NCBI GenBank assembly: GCA_964503665.1
Contig: CAZDAR010000051.1
Span: 1 to 16,651, forward strand
DNA from: 40-80 sp964503665
Lineage (GTDB): Bacteria > Bacteroidota > Bacteroidia > Flavobacteriales_D > Crocinitomicaceae
DNA length: 16,651 bases
Direction: 5' to 3'
The position numbers were made by a program, and so were the translations under genes. Shown piece by piece: positions 1 through 6,959 of this stretch. Under the pieces are notes generated by a model. The model had not been told where the DNA came from. It saw nothing but the letters and a program-made list of their open reading frames with translations, and did not search any database. Each line of letters opens with the position of its first letter. Positions within the stretch are counted from its first letter, which is position 1.

Positions 1-1
1 C

Positions 2-616
2 GAAGATGATTATATCGTGGCGATAAATAAAGTAGAAGGATTTTTATCCGTTCCGGGAAATATCTATACCGATTCCGTTTTATCACGATTGGAAGAAATG
101 TATCCAGATGCTACCGGTCCGTTGTTGTTACATCGATTGGATATGTCTACATCCGGGATTTTGTTGGCTGCAAAAGTGAAGAAAGTCCATCAAATTTTAC
201 AACAACAGTTTATCGACCACACGATTATCAAACGGTATGACGCTATTTTGGATGGAACACTAGAGGCAAATGAAGGAACGATAAATTTACCACTCAGAGG
301 TGATTTAAACGATCGTCCAAGGCAATTAGTTTGCTACGAATACGGAAAAGAAGCATTGACCAAGTTTCAAAAAATCAAATCAATTGGAAATTATACCTAT
401 GTTCACTTTTGGCCAATTACTGGTAGAACACATCAATTGCGCTTACATGCTTCACACGAAAATGGATTAAACACACCCATTTTAGGAGATGATTTATACG
501 GACGCATTTCTGAACGCTTATTTCTTCACGCAGGTTATATCGATTTCTATCATCCCATTCTAAAAAAGAGAATCGTCTTAGAAGTGAAAGCTGATTTTGA
601 AAAGTGGAACTTGTAA
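2..616 (+). CDS. RluA-family rRNA/tRNA pseudouridine synthase, 5' end outside the window
   Basis: Isomerises specific uridines to pseudouridine in structured RNA. The reading frame is open from base 2 (EDDYIVAINK), so the gene begins before the window and the GTG at 17 is not its start. The visible 204 residues are the catalytic domain. They show an early L-S-V-P-G motif, the signature HRLDMSTSGILL with the catalytic Asp at bases 140-142, and the C-terminal GRTHQLRLH motif. The L-S-V-P-G and 'DSVLSR..YP' segments resemble E. coli RluA more than RluB/E or RluC/D, but the exact target uridine cannot be assigned. No S4 domain is visible, though one could lie upstream of the window edge. It ends at TAA 614-616, followed by a 167-bp gap before the tRNA. 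Confidence 0.9.
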   Translation, partial: EDDYIVAINKVEGFLSVPGNIYTDSVLSRLEEMYPDATGPLLLHRLDMSTSGILLAAKVKKVHQILQQQFIDHTIIKRYDAILDGTLEANEGTINLPLRGDLNDRPRQLVCYEYGKEALTKFQKIKSIGNYTYVHFWPITGRTHQLRLHASHENGLNTPILGDDLYGRISERLFLHAGYIDFYHPILKKRIVLEVKADFEKWNL

Positions 617-624
617 AACGTTAT

Positions 625-662
625 CGCTATGTTCGCAATGAAGGCGCTAAGGACGCAATGAG
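625..662. repeat. Imperfect 18-nt direct repeat
   Basis: Two copies, 625-642 and 645-662, share CGCTA, then a variable 4-nt core, then CGCAATGA (14 of 18 positions identical). They lie directly downstream of the pseudouridine synthase stop. The 'CGCTAAGGACGCAA' wording resembles short intergenic repeats I recall from Bacteroidota genomes, but I cannot search for other copies. Confidence 0.5.
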
Positions 663-738
663 TTCTTCTTATCTCATTCTTATTCTGTGTTTTAGTAACT
701 CATCATACAACCTTCTTTTAATTTATTTTTCAAATAGC

Positions 739-768
739 TTGCATAAAATAAAAATATATCTAATTTTG
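739..768 (+). promoter_or_regulatory. Bacteroidota-type promoter for tRNA-Leu
   Basis: TTG at 739-741, 19 nt spacer, then TAATTTTG at 761-768, a full match to the Bacteroidota -7 consensus TAnnTTTG. Transcription would start near 773-776, about 10 nt before the tRNA 5' end at 784. Confidence 0.65.
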
Positions 769-783
769 CACCGTCTAATAAAT

Positions 784-865
784 GCAGGCGTGGTGGAATT
801 GGTAGACACGCTAGACTTAGGATCTAGTGCCGCGAGGTGTGAGAGTTCGAGTCTCTCCGCCTGTA
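784..865 (+). tRNA. tRNA-Leu (anticodon UAG)
   Basis: The acceptor stem is 784-790 paired with 858-864, closed by a G-U pair. The D stem is GTG/CAC (793-795 with 807-809). The anticodon stem CTAGA/TCTAG (811-815 with 823-827) encloses loop CTTAGGA with anticodon TAG at 818-820, which reads CUN leucine codons. A long class-II variable arm spans 828-840. The T stem GAGAG/CTCTC holds loop TTCGAGT. Discriminator A865 is the leucine identity base. CCA is not encoded: the next bases are CAG. It has its own promoter and a downstream hairpin, so it is a monocistronic unit. Confidence 0.97.
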
Positions 866-868
866 CAG

Positions 869-919
869 AAAACCAGAGTGAGAATCAAAGCGAAAGCAAA
901 ATTCAACTCTGGTTTTTTT
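869..919 (+). terminator. Rho-independent terminator after tRNA-Leu
   Basis: The left arm AAAACCAGAGT (869-879) pairs perfectly with ACTCTGGTTTT (906-916), giving an 11-bp stem with a 26-nt loop that runs into seven T (913-919). It begins three bases after the tRNA discriminator. The loop is long, and part of the left arm can instead pair with 940-951. Confidence 0.7.
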
Positions 920-1001
920 ATTCTTCATTCTTTTCACTCATTCTCACTCTGTTTACGCTTTCTATCTAAAATTAGAATAAGAAAAATCATATAACGCTAT
1001 C

Positions 1002-1028
1002 TTGTACCACTTTTTATTTCTAAATTTG
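1002..1028 (+). promoter_or_regulatory. Probable promoter of trigger factor gene
   Basis: TAAATTTG at 1021-1028 fits TAnnTTTG exactly. TTG at 1002-1004 is the nearest -33 element, with a 16-nt spacer that is shorter than the usual 19-20. The start codon at 1046 leaves an A/T-rich leader of about 10-13 nt with no Shine-Dalgarno sequence. Confidence 0.55.
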
Positions 1029-1045
1029 CCTAAAATTTTAAAAAA

Positions 1046-2401
1046 ATGAATGTTGTTCGCGAGGATCTAAAAGACGGTGTTGCTTTATTAAAAATTCAAG
1101 TAGAATCTGCTGATTATACTGAAAAAGTTAACACAGCCATTGAAAAATACAGAAAGAATGCTAAAATCCCTGGATTTCGTCCTGGAAAAATTCCTGTTGG
1201 TTTAATTAAAAAACAATATGGAAAAGGTTTATTAGCAGAAGAATTGAATCGACTTGTGAGTGATACATTGTTTAAGTATATTAATGACAATAAATTAGAA
1301 ATTATCGGCCAACCGATTCCAAGTTCTACTCACGAAGTAAAAGGTGATTTTGAAAATCCAACGGATTTTGAATTCTTCTACGATATTGCCATTACACCAG
1401 AATTTGAAATTCCATTGACTAAATCGACTAAATTGACGTACAATAAAGTGGATGTTGACAATGATTTAATCGGTAAGCAAGTCGATGATTTAAGAAGAAG
1501 ATACGGAAAATTAGTTTCTTCTGAAAAAGTAGGTGAGAAGGATATGATTTTAGCTCAATTTACTGAGTTGAATGACGACGAGACCGAAAAAGAAGGAGGA
1601 ATATCTAACAACTCTACCATTTCTATGGAGTTTGTAGAAGATAAAGCGACTAAAAAAGCACTTTTAGATAAGAAAATTGGAGATACTGTTGTGGTGAACC
1701 CAAGATTAGTTTCTAAAGGCGATAGCGATATGGCAGCGATGTTAGGAGTGAAAGGACAAGATTTGACTGAGATTGGTGATAAATATTCAATGAAAATCAA
1801 TGAAATTAAGCACATCGAGTTAGCAGACATGAATCAAGAATTGTTTGATAAACTTTTTGGTGAAGGTGAAGTGAAATCTGAAGCTGAATTAAATGCGAAA
1901 GTTCAGAAAGATTTAGAAGATATGTTCGCCAACGATTCAGACCGTTTGGTAATGAGAGATGCTTATAATCACTTGTTAGAAAATACTAAAATAGCACTTC
2001 CTGAAGATTTCTTAAAAAGATGGATCAGCCTAAGCAGTGAAAAACCAATGGACGCAGCTGAATTAGAGAACCTTTATCCAGAATACGAAAAGAGCTTGAA
2101 ATGGCAAATTATCCAAGGGAAAATATTCAAGGATAATAACCTTCAATTAAAGCAAGAAGAAGTGATTGGTTTTACTAAAGATTTAATCATGAAGCAATAT
2201 GCTCAATATGGTATTCCAGCTCCAGAAGATAAAGACTTAACAACTTCTGCAAATCAATTATTGACTAATAAAGAAGAGTCGAATCGCATTTACGATATGA
2301 TTGCTGAAACGAAGTTGATTGAATTCGTAAAAGCAACTGCGAAATTAGCAGACATAAAAGTATCATACGATAAATTTGTAGAAATAGCGAACGCTCAATA
2401 A
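1046..2401 (+). CDS. tig: Trigger factor, ribosome-associated chaperone
   Basis: Binds the ribosome at the exit tunnel and shields nascent chains; acts in the cytoplasm. The protein has 451 residues, within the usual range. The N-terminal ribosome-binding domain carries the signature loop GFRPGKIP at residues 43-50, matching the family GFRxGKxP motif that contacts uL23. Residues of about 150-250 occupy the place of the FKBP-type prolyl isomerase domain. They are hard to match to FKBP by eye, as is common in Bacteroidota, so isomerase activity is uncertain. From about 265 onward the sequence is charged and helical, as expected for the C-terminal chaperone arms. ATG 1046 is preceded by an A-rich stretch. 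It appears monocistronic, between its own promoter and a strong terminator. The usual clpP/clpX neighbours are absent. Confidence 0.95.
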   Translation: MNVVREDLKDGVALLKIQVESADYTEKVNTAIEKYRKNAKIPGFRPGKIPVGLIKKQYGKGLLAEELNRLVSDTLFKYINDNKLEIIGQPIPSSTHEVKGDFENPTDFEFFYDIAITPEFEIPLTKSTKLTYNKVDVDNDLIGKQVDDLRRRYGKLVSSEKVGEKDMILAQFTELNDDETEKEGGISNNSTISMEFVEDKATKKALLDKKIGDTVVVNPRLVSKGDSDMAAMLGVKGQDLTEIGDKYSMKINEIKHIELADMNQELFDKLFGEGEVKSEAELNAKVQKDLEDMFANDSDRLVMRDAYNHLLENTKIALPEDFLKRWISLSSEKPMDAAELENLYPEYEKSLKWQIIQGKIFKDNNLQLKQEEVIGFTKDLIMKQYAQYGIPAPEDKDLTTSANQLLTNKEESNRIYDMIAETKLIEFVKATAKLADIKVSYDKFVEIANAQ

Positions 2402-2421
2402 GAGAATTGTTTTAGATAGTG

Positions 2422-2455
2422 AAGAGAGGAATCAAATTGGTTCCTCTTTTTGTTT
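2422..2455 (+). terminator. Rho-independent terminator of tig
   Basis: AGAGGAATC (2425-2433) and GGTTCCTCT (2439-2447) form a 9-bp stem with one T-G wobble and loop AAATT, followed by a T-rich run. A few flanking A/T pairs extend the base. It lies about 20 nt past the trigger factor stop. Confidence 0.85.
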
Positions 2456-2500
2456 TGTATAGATATATCGAATGAATTTTAATTAATCATATTGAATGCT

Positions 2501-2508
2501 TATTTTTG
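2501..2508 (+). promoter_or_regulatory. -7 promoter element upstream of the LytS-type kinase
   Basis: TATTTTTG matches TAnnTTTG and ends only 4 nt before ATG 2513. No clear TTG lies at the right distance. If functional, transcription would begin at or next to the start codon, giving a leaderless mRNA. Confidence 0.45.
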
Positions 2509-2512
2509 ATAC

Positions 2513-3562
2513 ATGAAGTTCGCCAAAAGAATCTACTGGATAGCGCAAATTATGGGATGGACCATTTATGTGTGCATTTCATTTGCCGCTAATTATTTAA
2601 CCGACAAGCAAGAGATTTCGATGAAGTCGCTGATTATAGCGCTTTCATTTGCAGTTATGGGAATTTTATTGACGCACTGCATGCGGTATGTTATGTTGCG
2701 TTTTAGATGGCTGGAATTGCCGTTTTTGAAATTGGCTCCGAGATTGTCTTTGCTCATGTTGTGTATTGCATTCTTACTGGTGAATTCAGAAGCGCTCATT
2801 GGTTGGACGTTTAACAATCGTCCTTTTGATTATTTTATCGAACAGTACAAAAATAGCTTCTTTTATCTTAATATGTTGGGAGCAATTCTATTGCTTATCT
2901 TGTGGAATGGTATCTATTTGACGTATTATTTTTTCAATAAGTCCTATTTTCAAGAGATGGATAATCTGCGTTTGCAGAGTAGTCAAAACGAGATAGAACT
3001 GAAAAATTTGAAGTCGCAATTGAACCCTCATTTCTTATTCAATTCGTTGAATTCCATTCGCGCTTTAGTGGAAATTGATCCTAAATTAGCGAAGAAAACG
3101 ATAACGAAATTGTCAAATTTATTGCGAACGTCACTTATTTCTGGAAAAAAAGATACCATATCTATCAAAGAGGAGTTAACACTTGTGGCGAATTATTTGG
3201 ACTTAGAAAAAGTTCGTTTTGAAGATCGTTTAATGATTGATTTTCATATTGATAAAACAGTAGAAAATATAGAAATTCCGCCTTTTATCATTCAAATATT
3301 AGCTGAAAATGCAATTAAACACGGTATTTCCAGAGAAATTGAAGGTGGGAAAGTGACCATTGAAGTTACTCGTGATGCGAATGATTTAATAATGCGTGTG
3401 ACTAATACAGGAAGATTGAAAAATGAAATATCGGAAACGGGAATTGGTATTGAAAATACTAAAAGTAGATTGGAATTAATGTATAAATCGAATGCTAATT
3501 TCCATATCTTTGAGAAAGACAATACGGTCATTAGCGAAGTCATCATTAAACATATATTATGA
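2513..3562 (+). CDS. LytS/YehU-type sensor histidine kinase
   Basis: Membrane sensor kinase of 349 residues. Four hydrophobic segments (about 8-28, 39-60, 75-95, 117-142) form the sensor region. A short linker leads to the His_kinase domain (PF06580 type) with LNPHFLFNSLNSIRAL, whose phospho-acceptor His is residue 173. It is followed by an HATPase_c domain with the N box AENAIKH (Asn266) and a G box of the form GIGIENTKSRLELMY. There is no PAS, HAMP or periplasmic ligand domain, so the signal would be sensed within or at the membrane. The stop overlaps the start of the response regulator by 4 nt (ATGA), so the two are translationally coupled and are cognate partners. The ligand is unknown; this minimal 4-TM architecture is common in Bacteroidota. 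Confidence 0.92.
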   Translation: MKFAKRIYWIAQIMGWTIYVCISFAANYLTDKQEISMKSLIIALSFAVMGILLTHCMRYVMLRFRWLELPFLKLAPRLSLLMLCIAFLLVNSEALIGWTFNNRPFDYFIEQYKNSFFYLNMLGAILLLILWNGIYLTYYFFNKSYFQEMDNLRLQSSQNEIELKNLKSQLNPHFLFNSLNSIRALVEIDPKLAKKTITKLSNLLRTSLISGKKDTISIKEELTLVANYLDLEKVRFEDRLMIDFHIDKTVENIEIPPFIIQILAENAIKHGISREIEGGKVTIEVTRDANDLIMRVTNTGRLKNEISETGIGIENTKSRLELMYKSNANFHIFEKDNTVISEVIIKHIL

Positions 3563-4293
3563 ATAGGAAAATGACGTATTTAATTGTTGACGATGAACGT
3601 TTAGCAAGAGAAGAACTGAAGTCGATGTTGAAGTCGGAAGCTAATTTGGAAATTATTGGTGAAGCATCCAACGCAACGGAAGCCATTCAGATGATTCATG
3701 ATTTACAACCTGATTTGATATTCTTGGATATTCAAATGCCCGGAATGAATGGTTTAGAAATGTTGAAGAAATTGGAGGAAATTCCGCAAGTTATCTTTAC
3801 GACCGCTTATGATGAGTATGCGATTAAAGCATTCGAAGTCGATGCGCTCGATTATTTATTAAAACCAATTGACCCGCAAAGATTGACTGAAGCGTTGAAA
3901 AAGATTTCATTGCAAGATGATTTTGATTCGTCAACTCAGCCAATTGACCGCTATCCATTAGGACCAAAAGACAAAATTTTTATCAAGGAAAATGATAAAT
4001 GTTGGTTTGTTGAAATAGAAAAAATCCGCTATTTTGAATCGGAAGGAAATTACGTTAAAATCTATTTTGATACTTTTCGACCGATGGTTATTCGTTCCTT
4101 AAATGCGATTGAAGATACACTCGATCCAAAGTTATTTTTCCGAGCAAATAGAAGATATATTGTGAATCTAAATTATATCGAAGGCGTTGAAAACTGGTTT
4201 AATGGCGGTTTGCAATTTACTTTATTGAATGGCATTAAGATAGAAGTTTCTAGAAGACAATCGATGAAGTTCAAAGAATTATTTGGTTTTTGA
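3559..4293 (+). CDS. LytTR-family response regulator
   Basis: Cytoplasmic DNA-binding regulator of 244 residues, partner of the preceding kinase. The receiver domain (about 5-120) has the acidic pair Asp11/Asp12, the phosphorylated Asp57 in FLDIQMPGMNG, the switch Thr in FTTAYDEYA, and the conserved Lys in YLLKP. A LytTR DNA-binding domain follows (about 140-244), with the typical IRYFESEGNYVKIYF and FFRANRRYIVNLNYI segments. LytTR proteins bind direct repeats in target promoters; I could not identify a convincing pair of such repeats near this operon. The nearest downstream gene, acs, is separated by 93 nt with its own promoter-like element, so whether it is a target is unresolved. Confidence 0.94.
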   Translation: MNRKMTYLIVDDERLAREELKSMLKSEANLEIIGEASNATEAIQMIHDLQPDLIFLDIQMPGMNGLEMLKKLEEIPQVIFTTAYDEYAIKAFEVDALDYLLKPIDPQRLTEALKKISLQDDFDSSTQPIDRYPLGPKDKIFIKENDKCWFVEIEKIRYFESEGNYVKIYFDTFRPMVIRSLNAIEDTLDPKLFFRANRRYIVNLNYIEGVENWFNGGLQFTLLNGIKIEVSRRQSMKFKELFGF

Positions 4294-4321
4294 ATTAGTC
4301 AGCACTTTCTGGTGATTCTAG

Positions 4322-4352
4322 TTGCTTCGTTTTAAAAAGATATGTACTTTTA
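4322..4352 (+). promoter_or_regulatory. Candidate promoter of acs
   Basis: TTG at 4322-4324, 20-nt spacer, TACTTTTA at 4345-4352 (7 of 8 to TAnnTTTG). A second near-match, TTAATTTG at 4373-4380, ends 6 nt before the ATG. The first would give a leader of about 30 nt, the second a leaderless mRNA. Confidence 0.45.
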
Positions 4353-4386
4353 GGGAAACGAAAACGAACATCTTAATTTGATACGT

Positions 4387-6297
4387 ATGAATTTCCAGAT
4401 AAAGTCATTTGAAGAATACCAAGAAACTTATCGTTATAGTGTTGAAAATCCTACTGCTTTTTGGGGGGAAATAGCCGATACATTTTACTGGCGAAAGAAA
4501 TGGGACAACGTTTTAGAATGGGATTTTAAGAAACCCGAAATCAAATGGTTCGAAGGCGCGAAACTGAACATTACTGAGAATTGTCTCGACCGACATATTC
4601 CTAAACTAGGAAACAAGCCAGCTATTATTTGGGAGCCCAACAATCCAAACGAGACAACCATCACGTTGACGTATTCACAACTTTTGGAGAAAGTAGAAAC
4701 GTTTGCCAATGTGTTGCGGAATAACGGCATAAAGAAAGGTGACCGTGTCTGTATTTATTTACCGATGATTCCTGAATTGCCTATTACAATGTTAGCATGT
4801 GCGCGAATTGGCGCCATTCATTCGGTGGTTTTTGGCGGTTTCTCTGCTCACTCAATTGCTGATAGAGTGAATGATGCTTCTTGCAAATTAGTGGTTACTG
4901 CGGATGGCGGTTATCGCGGAAATAAAACCATTCCGTTGAAAAATACGGTGGATGAAGCCTTAAAACAGACGAGTTCTGTTGAAAAAATGTTTGTCGTTCA
5001 ACATACCAAGTCACCAGTTGATATGAAAGAAGCACGTGATACTTGGTGGCATGATGAAATTAAAAAAGCGGAGAAACATTGTCCAGTCGAAGAAATGGAT
5101 GCGGAAGATACGCTGTTTATTTTGTACACTTCTGGTTCAACAGGAACTCCCAAAGGCGTTGTACACACGACAGGCGGTTACATGGTGTACACAGGATATA
5201 CTTTTTCGAATGTTTTTCAATATCAACCCGATGAGGTTTTCTTTTGTACTGCCGATATTGGTTGGATTACAGGCCATTCTTACATTGTGTATGGACCTCT
5301 TTCGCAAGGCGCTACTGTTCTCATGTTTGAAGGTATTCCAACCTATCCAGATGCAAGCCGTTTTTGGAATATTGTCGAAAAACATAAAGTAAATATATTA
5401 TATACTGCTCCAACTGCTATTCGTTCGTTGATAGCACACGGTGAAAGTTATTTGGAAGGTAAAGATTTGAGTTCATTGCGTGTTTTAGGTTCTGTGGGTG
5501 AACCAATTAATGAAGAAGCGTGGAAATGGTATAATGAGAAAATAGGGAAAGGGAAGCTGCCGATTGTTGATACTTGGTGGCAAACTGAAAATGGTGGAAT
5601 TTTAATTTCACCTTTGGCTGGAATTACGCCCACAAAACCCAGTTATGCGATGTTGCCACTTCCAGGTATTCAACCTATTTTGATGGATGAAGATGGAAAA
5701 GAATTACATGGAAATGATGTTTCAGGAAATCTTAGTATTCAATTTCCATGGCCAGGCATGCTACGTACTACGTATGGTAATCATGAACGTTTTAAAATGG
5801 CTTATTTTTCAACCTATCCCAATAACTACTTCTCAGGAGACGGCTGTTTAAGAGATAGCGAAGGATATTATCGAATCACGGGCCGTGTGGATGATGTGCT
5901 GAACATTTCAGGGCATAGAATGGGCACCGCAGAATTGGAAAATGCCATCAATTCAAACCAAGAAGTAATTGAATCGGCAATTGTGGGTTATCCACATGAC
6001 ATCAAAGGACAAGGAATTTATGCATTTATAAAGGTTGCAGATACGAACGAAGATAAAGCTGCTATTCAAAAACGAATTCTAGCAACAGTTACATTGATGA
6101 TTGGCCCAATTGCTAAGCCAGACATTATTCAATTTGTTAGCGACTTGCCGAAAACGCGTTCAGGAAAAATCATGCGTCGTATTTTAAGAAAAATCGCAGA
6201 AAGAGAGTACGATAAAGTAGGCGATACAAGTACTTTGTTGAATCCAGAGGTAGTTGAATCGATTATTGAAGAAGCAAAACAAAAAAATGCGGAATAA
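4387..6297 (+). CDS. acs: Acetyl-CoA synthetase (AMP-forming)
   Basis: Converts acetate, ATP and CoA to acetyl-CoA through acetyl-AMP. The protein has 636 residues from ATG 4387; the in-frame TTG at 4378 lies inside a promoter-like element and is a worse start. The order is the acetyl-CoA synthetase N-terminal domain (FEEYQETYRYSVENP onward), then the adenylate-forming core with P-loop YTSGSTGTPKG (Thr248 to Gly257), the VDTWWQTENGG acetate/AMP segment, and SGDGCLRDSEGYYRITGRVDD. The C-terminal lid carries PKTRSGKIMRR, whose Lys594 is the catalytic lysine that protein acetyltransferases modify in related enzymes. The Trp in the DTWWQTE segment is typical of enzymes preferring acetate over longer acids. 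Its last codons form one arm of a hairpin that serves as the convergent gene's terminator. Confidence 0.96.
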   Translation: MNFQIKSFEEYQETYRYSVENPTAFWGEIADTFYWRKKWDNVLEWDFKKPEIKWFEGAKLNITENCLDRHIPKLGNKPAIIWEPNNPNETTITLTYSQLLEKVETFANVLRNNGIKKGDRVCIYLPMIPELPITMLACARIGAIHSVVFGGFSAHSIADRVNDASCKLVVTADGGYRGNKTIPLKNTVDEALKQTSSVEKMFVVQHTKSPVDMKEARDTWWHDEIKKAEKHCPVEEMDAEDTLFILYTSGSTGTPKGVVHTTGGYMVYTGYTFSNVFQYQPDEVFFCTADIGWITGHSYIVYGPLSQGATVLMFEGIPTYPDASRFWNIVEKHKVNILYTAPTAIRSLIAHGESYLEGKDLSSLRVLGSVGEPINEEAWKWYNEKIGKGKLPIVDTWWQTENGGILISPLAGITPTKPSYAMLPLPGIQPILMDEDGKELHGNDVSGNLSIQFPWPGMLRTTYGNHERFKMAYFSTYPNNYFSGDGCLRDSEGYYRITGRVDDVLNISGHRMGTAELENAINSNQEVIESAIVGYPHDIKGQGIYAFIKVADTNEDKAAIQKRILATVTLMIGPIAKPDIIQFVSDLPKTRSGKIMRRILRKIAEREYDKVGDTSTLLNPEVVESIIEEAKQKNAE

Positions 6298-6315
6298 CTT
6301 TCATCATCCCGCATT
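6281..6315 (-). terminator. Terminator of the thioredoxin-like gene, inside the 3' end of acs
   Basis: Read on the minus strand, AATGCGG (6315-6309), a 16-nt loop and CCGCATT (6292-6286) are followed by seven T opposite A6281-A6287. This is a standard intrinsic terminator for the minus-strand gene. The distal arm and T run lie within the last codons of acs on the other strand. Confidence 0.7.
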
Positions 6316-6333
6316 CATCTATTTGTTAATTAA

Positions 6334-6756
6334 CTATTTCAAATAACCTTTTACTTCTTTTAGCAGTTGATCTTCTTTTACATATCCAAGTATTCTTTTC
6401 ACTACTTTTCCTTCGGAATTAATCACTAACATCAATGGGTGAGCGGTAACTTCATATTTTCTAGATAAATTAATACCTTCTCCTTTTTCAGCATCAACAG
6501 AAATATTGATAAAGCTCTTGTTGAATACACTTCCTATTTTATCTGATTGGAAGGTTGTCTTTTTAAGATTTGTACACGGTGCACACCAAACTGCATACAC
6601 ATTCATGAAGATAAATTTGTGTTCTTTTTTAGCTTGTGTTAATGCTTGATTAAATGTAATTTCTTGAAATTTAATACCATTATCGTTGGAGCTTGGAAGC
6701 CATAAGAAAGAGCTTAGAAGGAGTAAGGAAAACGAGAAAATTGCTATCTTTTTCAT
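6334..6756 (-). CDS. Exported thioredoxin-fold protein with CAPC active site
   Basis: Likely thiol-disulfide oxidoreductase of 140 residues. Residues 1-20 are a Lys-Lys start followed by a hydrophobic stretch, either a signal peptide or an uncleaved anchor; there is no lipobox Cys, so it is probably periplasmic. The fold is thioredoxin-like (Thioredoxin_7 type): W-C-A-P-C with Cys58 and Cys61, a central 'INISVDAEKGEG' segment, and a cis-Pro loop of the form V-T-A-H-P rather than the common V-x-x-x-T-P. The C-terminal GKVVKRILGYV fits the last strands. It may reduce exported thiols, but no cytochrome c maturation or DsbD gene is adjacent. It has its own promoter and terminator. Partner and substrate are unknown. 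Confidence 0.88.
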   Translation of the reverse strand: MKKIAIFSFSLLLLSSFLWLPSSNDNGIKFQEITFNQALTQAKKEHKFIFMNVYAVWCAPCTNLKKTTFQSDKIGSVFNKSFINISVDAEKGEGINLSRKYEVTAHPLMLVINSEGKVVKRILGYVKEDQLLKEVKGYLK

Positions 6757-6779
6757 AATCTATAATTTTATTGTTAGGG

Positions 6780-6810
6780 TAAAATTACGCAATTGATATC
6801 CAAAATTCAA
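6780..6810 (-). promoter_or_regulatory. Candidate promoter of the thioredoxin-like gene
   Basis: On the minus strand, TTG (complement of 6808-6810), 20-nt spacer, TAATTTTA (complement of 6780-6787; 7 of 8 to TAnnTTTG). It lies 24 nt upstream of the start codon. Confidence 0.5.
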
Positions 6811-6931
6811 ATAAAAAGCATAATTAATGACTTAAACATCTTAATTTAACACTAACGTTAAAAACAGATTGATTTTTTAGTAATACTAGCCTCATAAAAT
6901 ACAACAAAGTAGAATCACATTCTTTTTTTTA

Positions 6932-6939
6932 TACTTTTA
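6932..6939 (+). promoter_or_regulatory. Candidate -7 element of the APC permease gene
   Basis: TACTTTTA, 7 of 8 to TAnnTTTG. No TTG lies at the expected distance. It overlaps the first possible ATG (6939), which argues that translation begins at a later ATG (6951 or 6960). Confidence 0.35.
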
Positions 6940-6959
6940 TGCTGTTTAAAATGAAAACG

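Noticed and set aside
784..865. tRNA-Leu as an integration site for a mobile element
   Set aside because: There is no integrase gene, no duplicated tRNA 3' end and no foreign gene cargo nearby.
604..969. 121-codon open frame on the plus strand
   Set aside because: It runs straight through tRNA-Leu and its terminator, begins inside the pseudouridine synthase, and shows no protein family features.
6939..6941. First ATG of the permease frame as start codon
   Set aside because: It overlaps the only -7-like element upstream and adds seven residues not typical of the family; later ATGs at 6951 and 6960 fit better.
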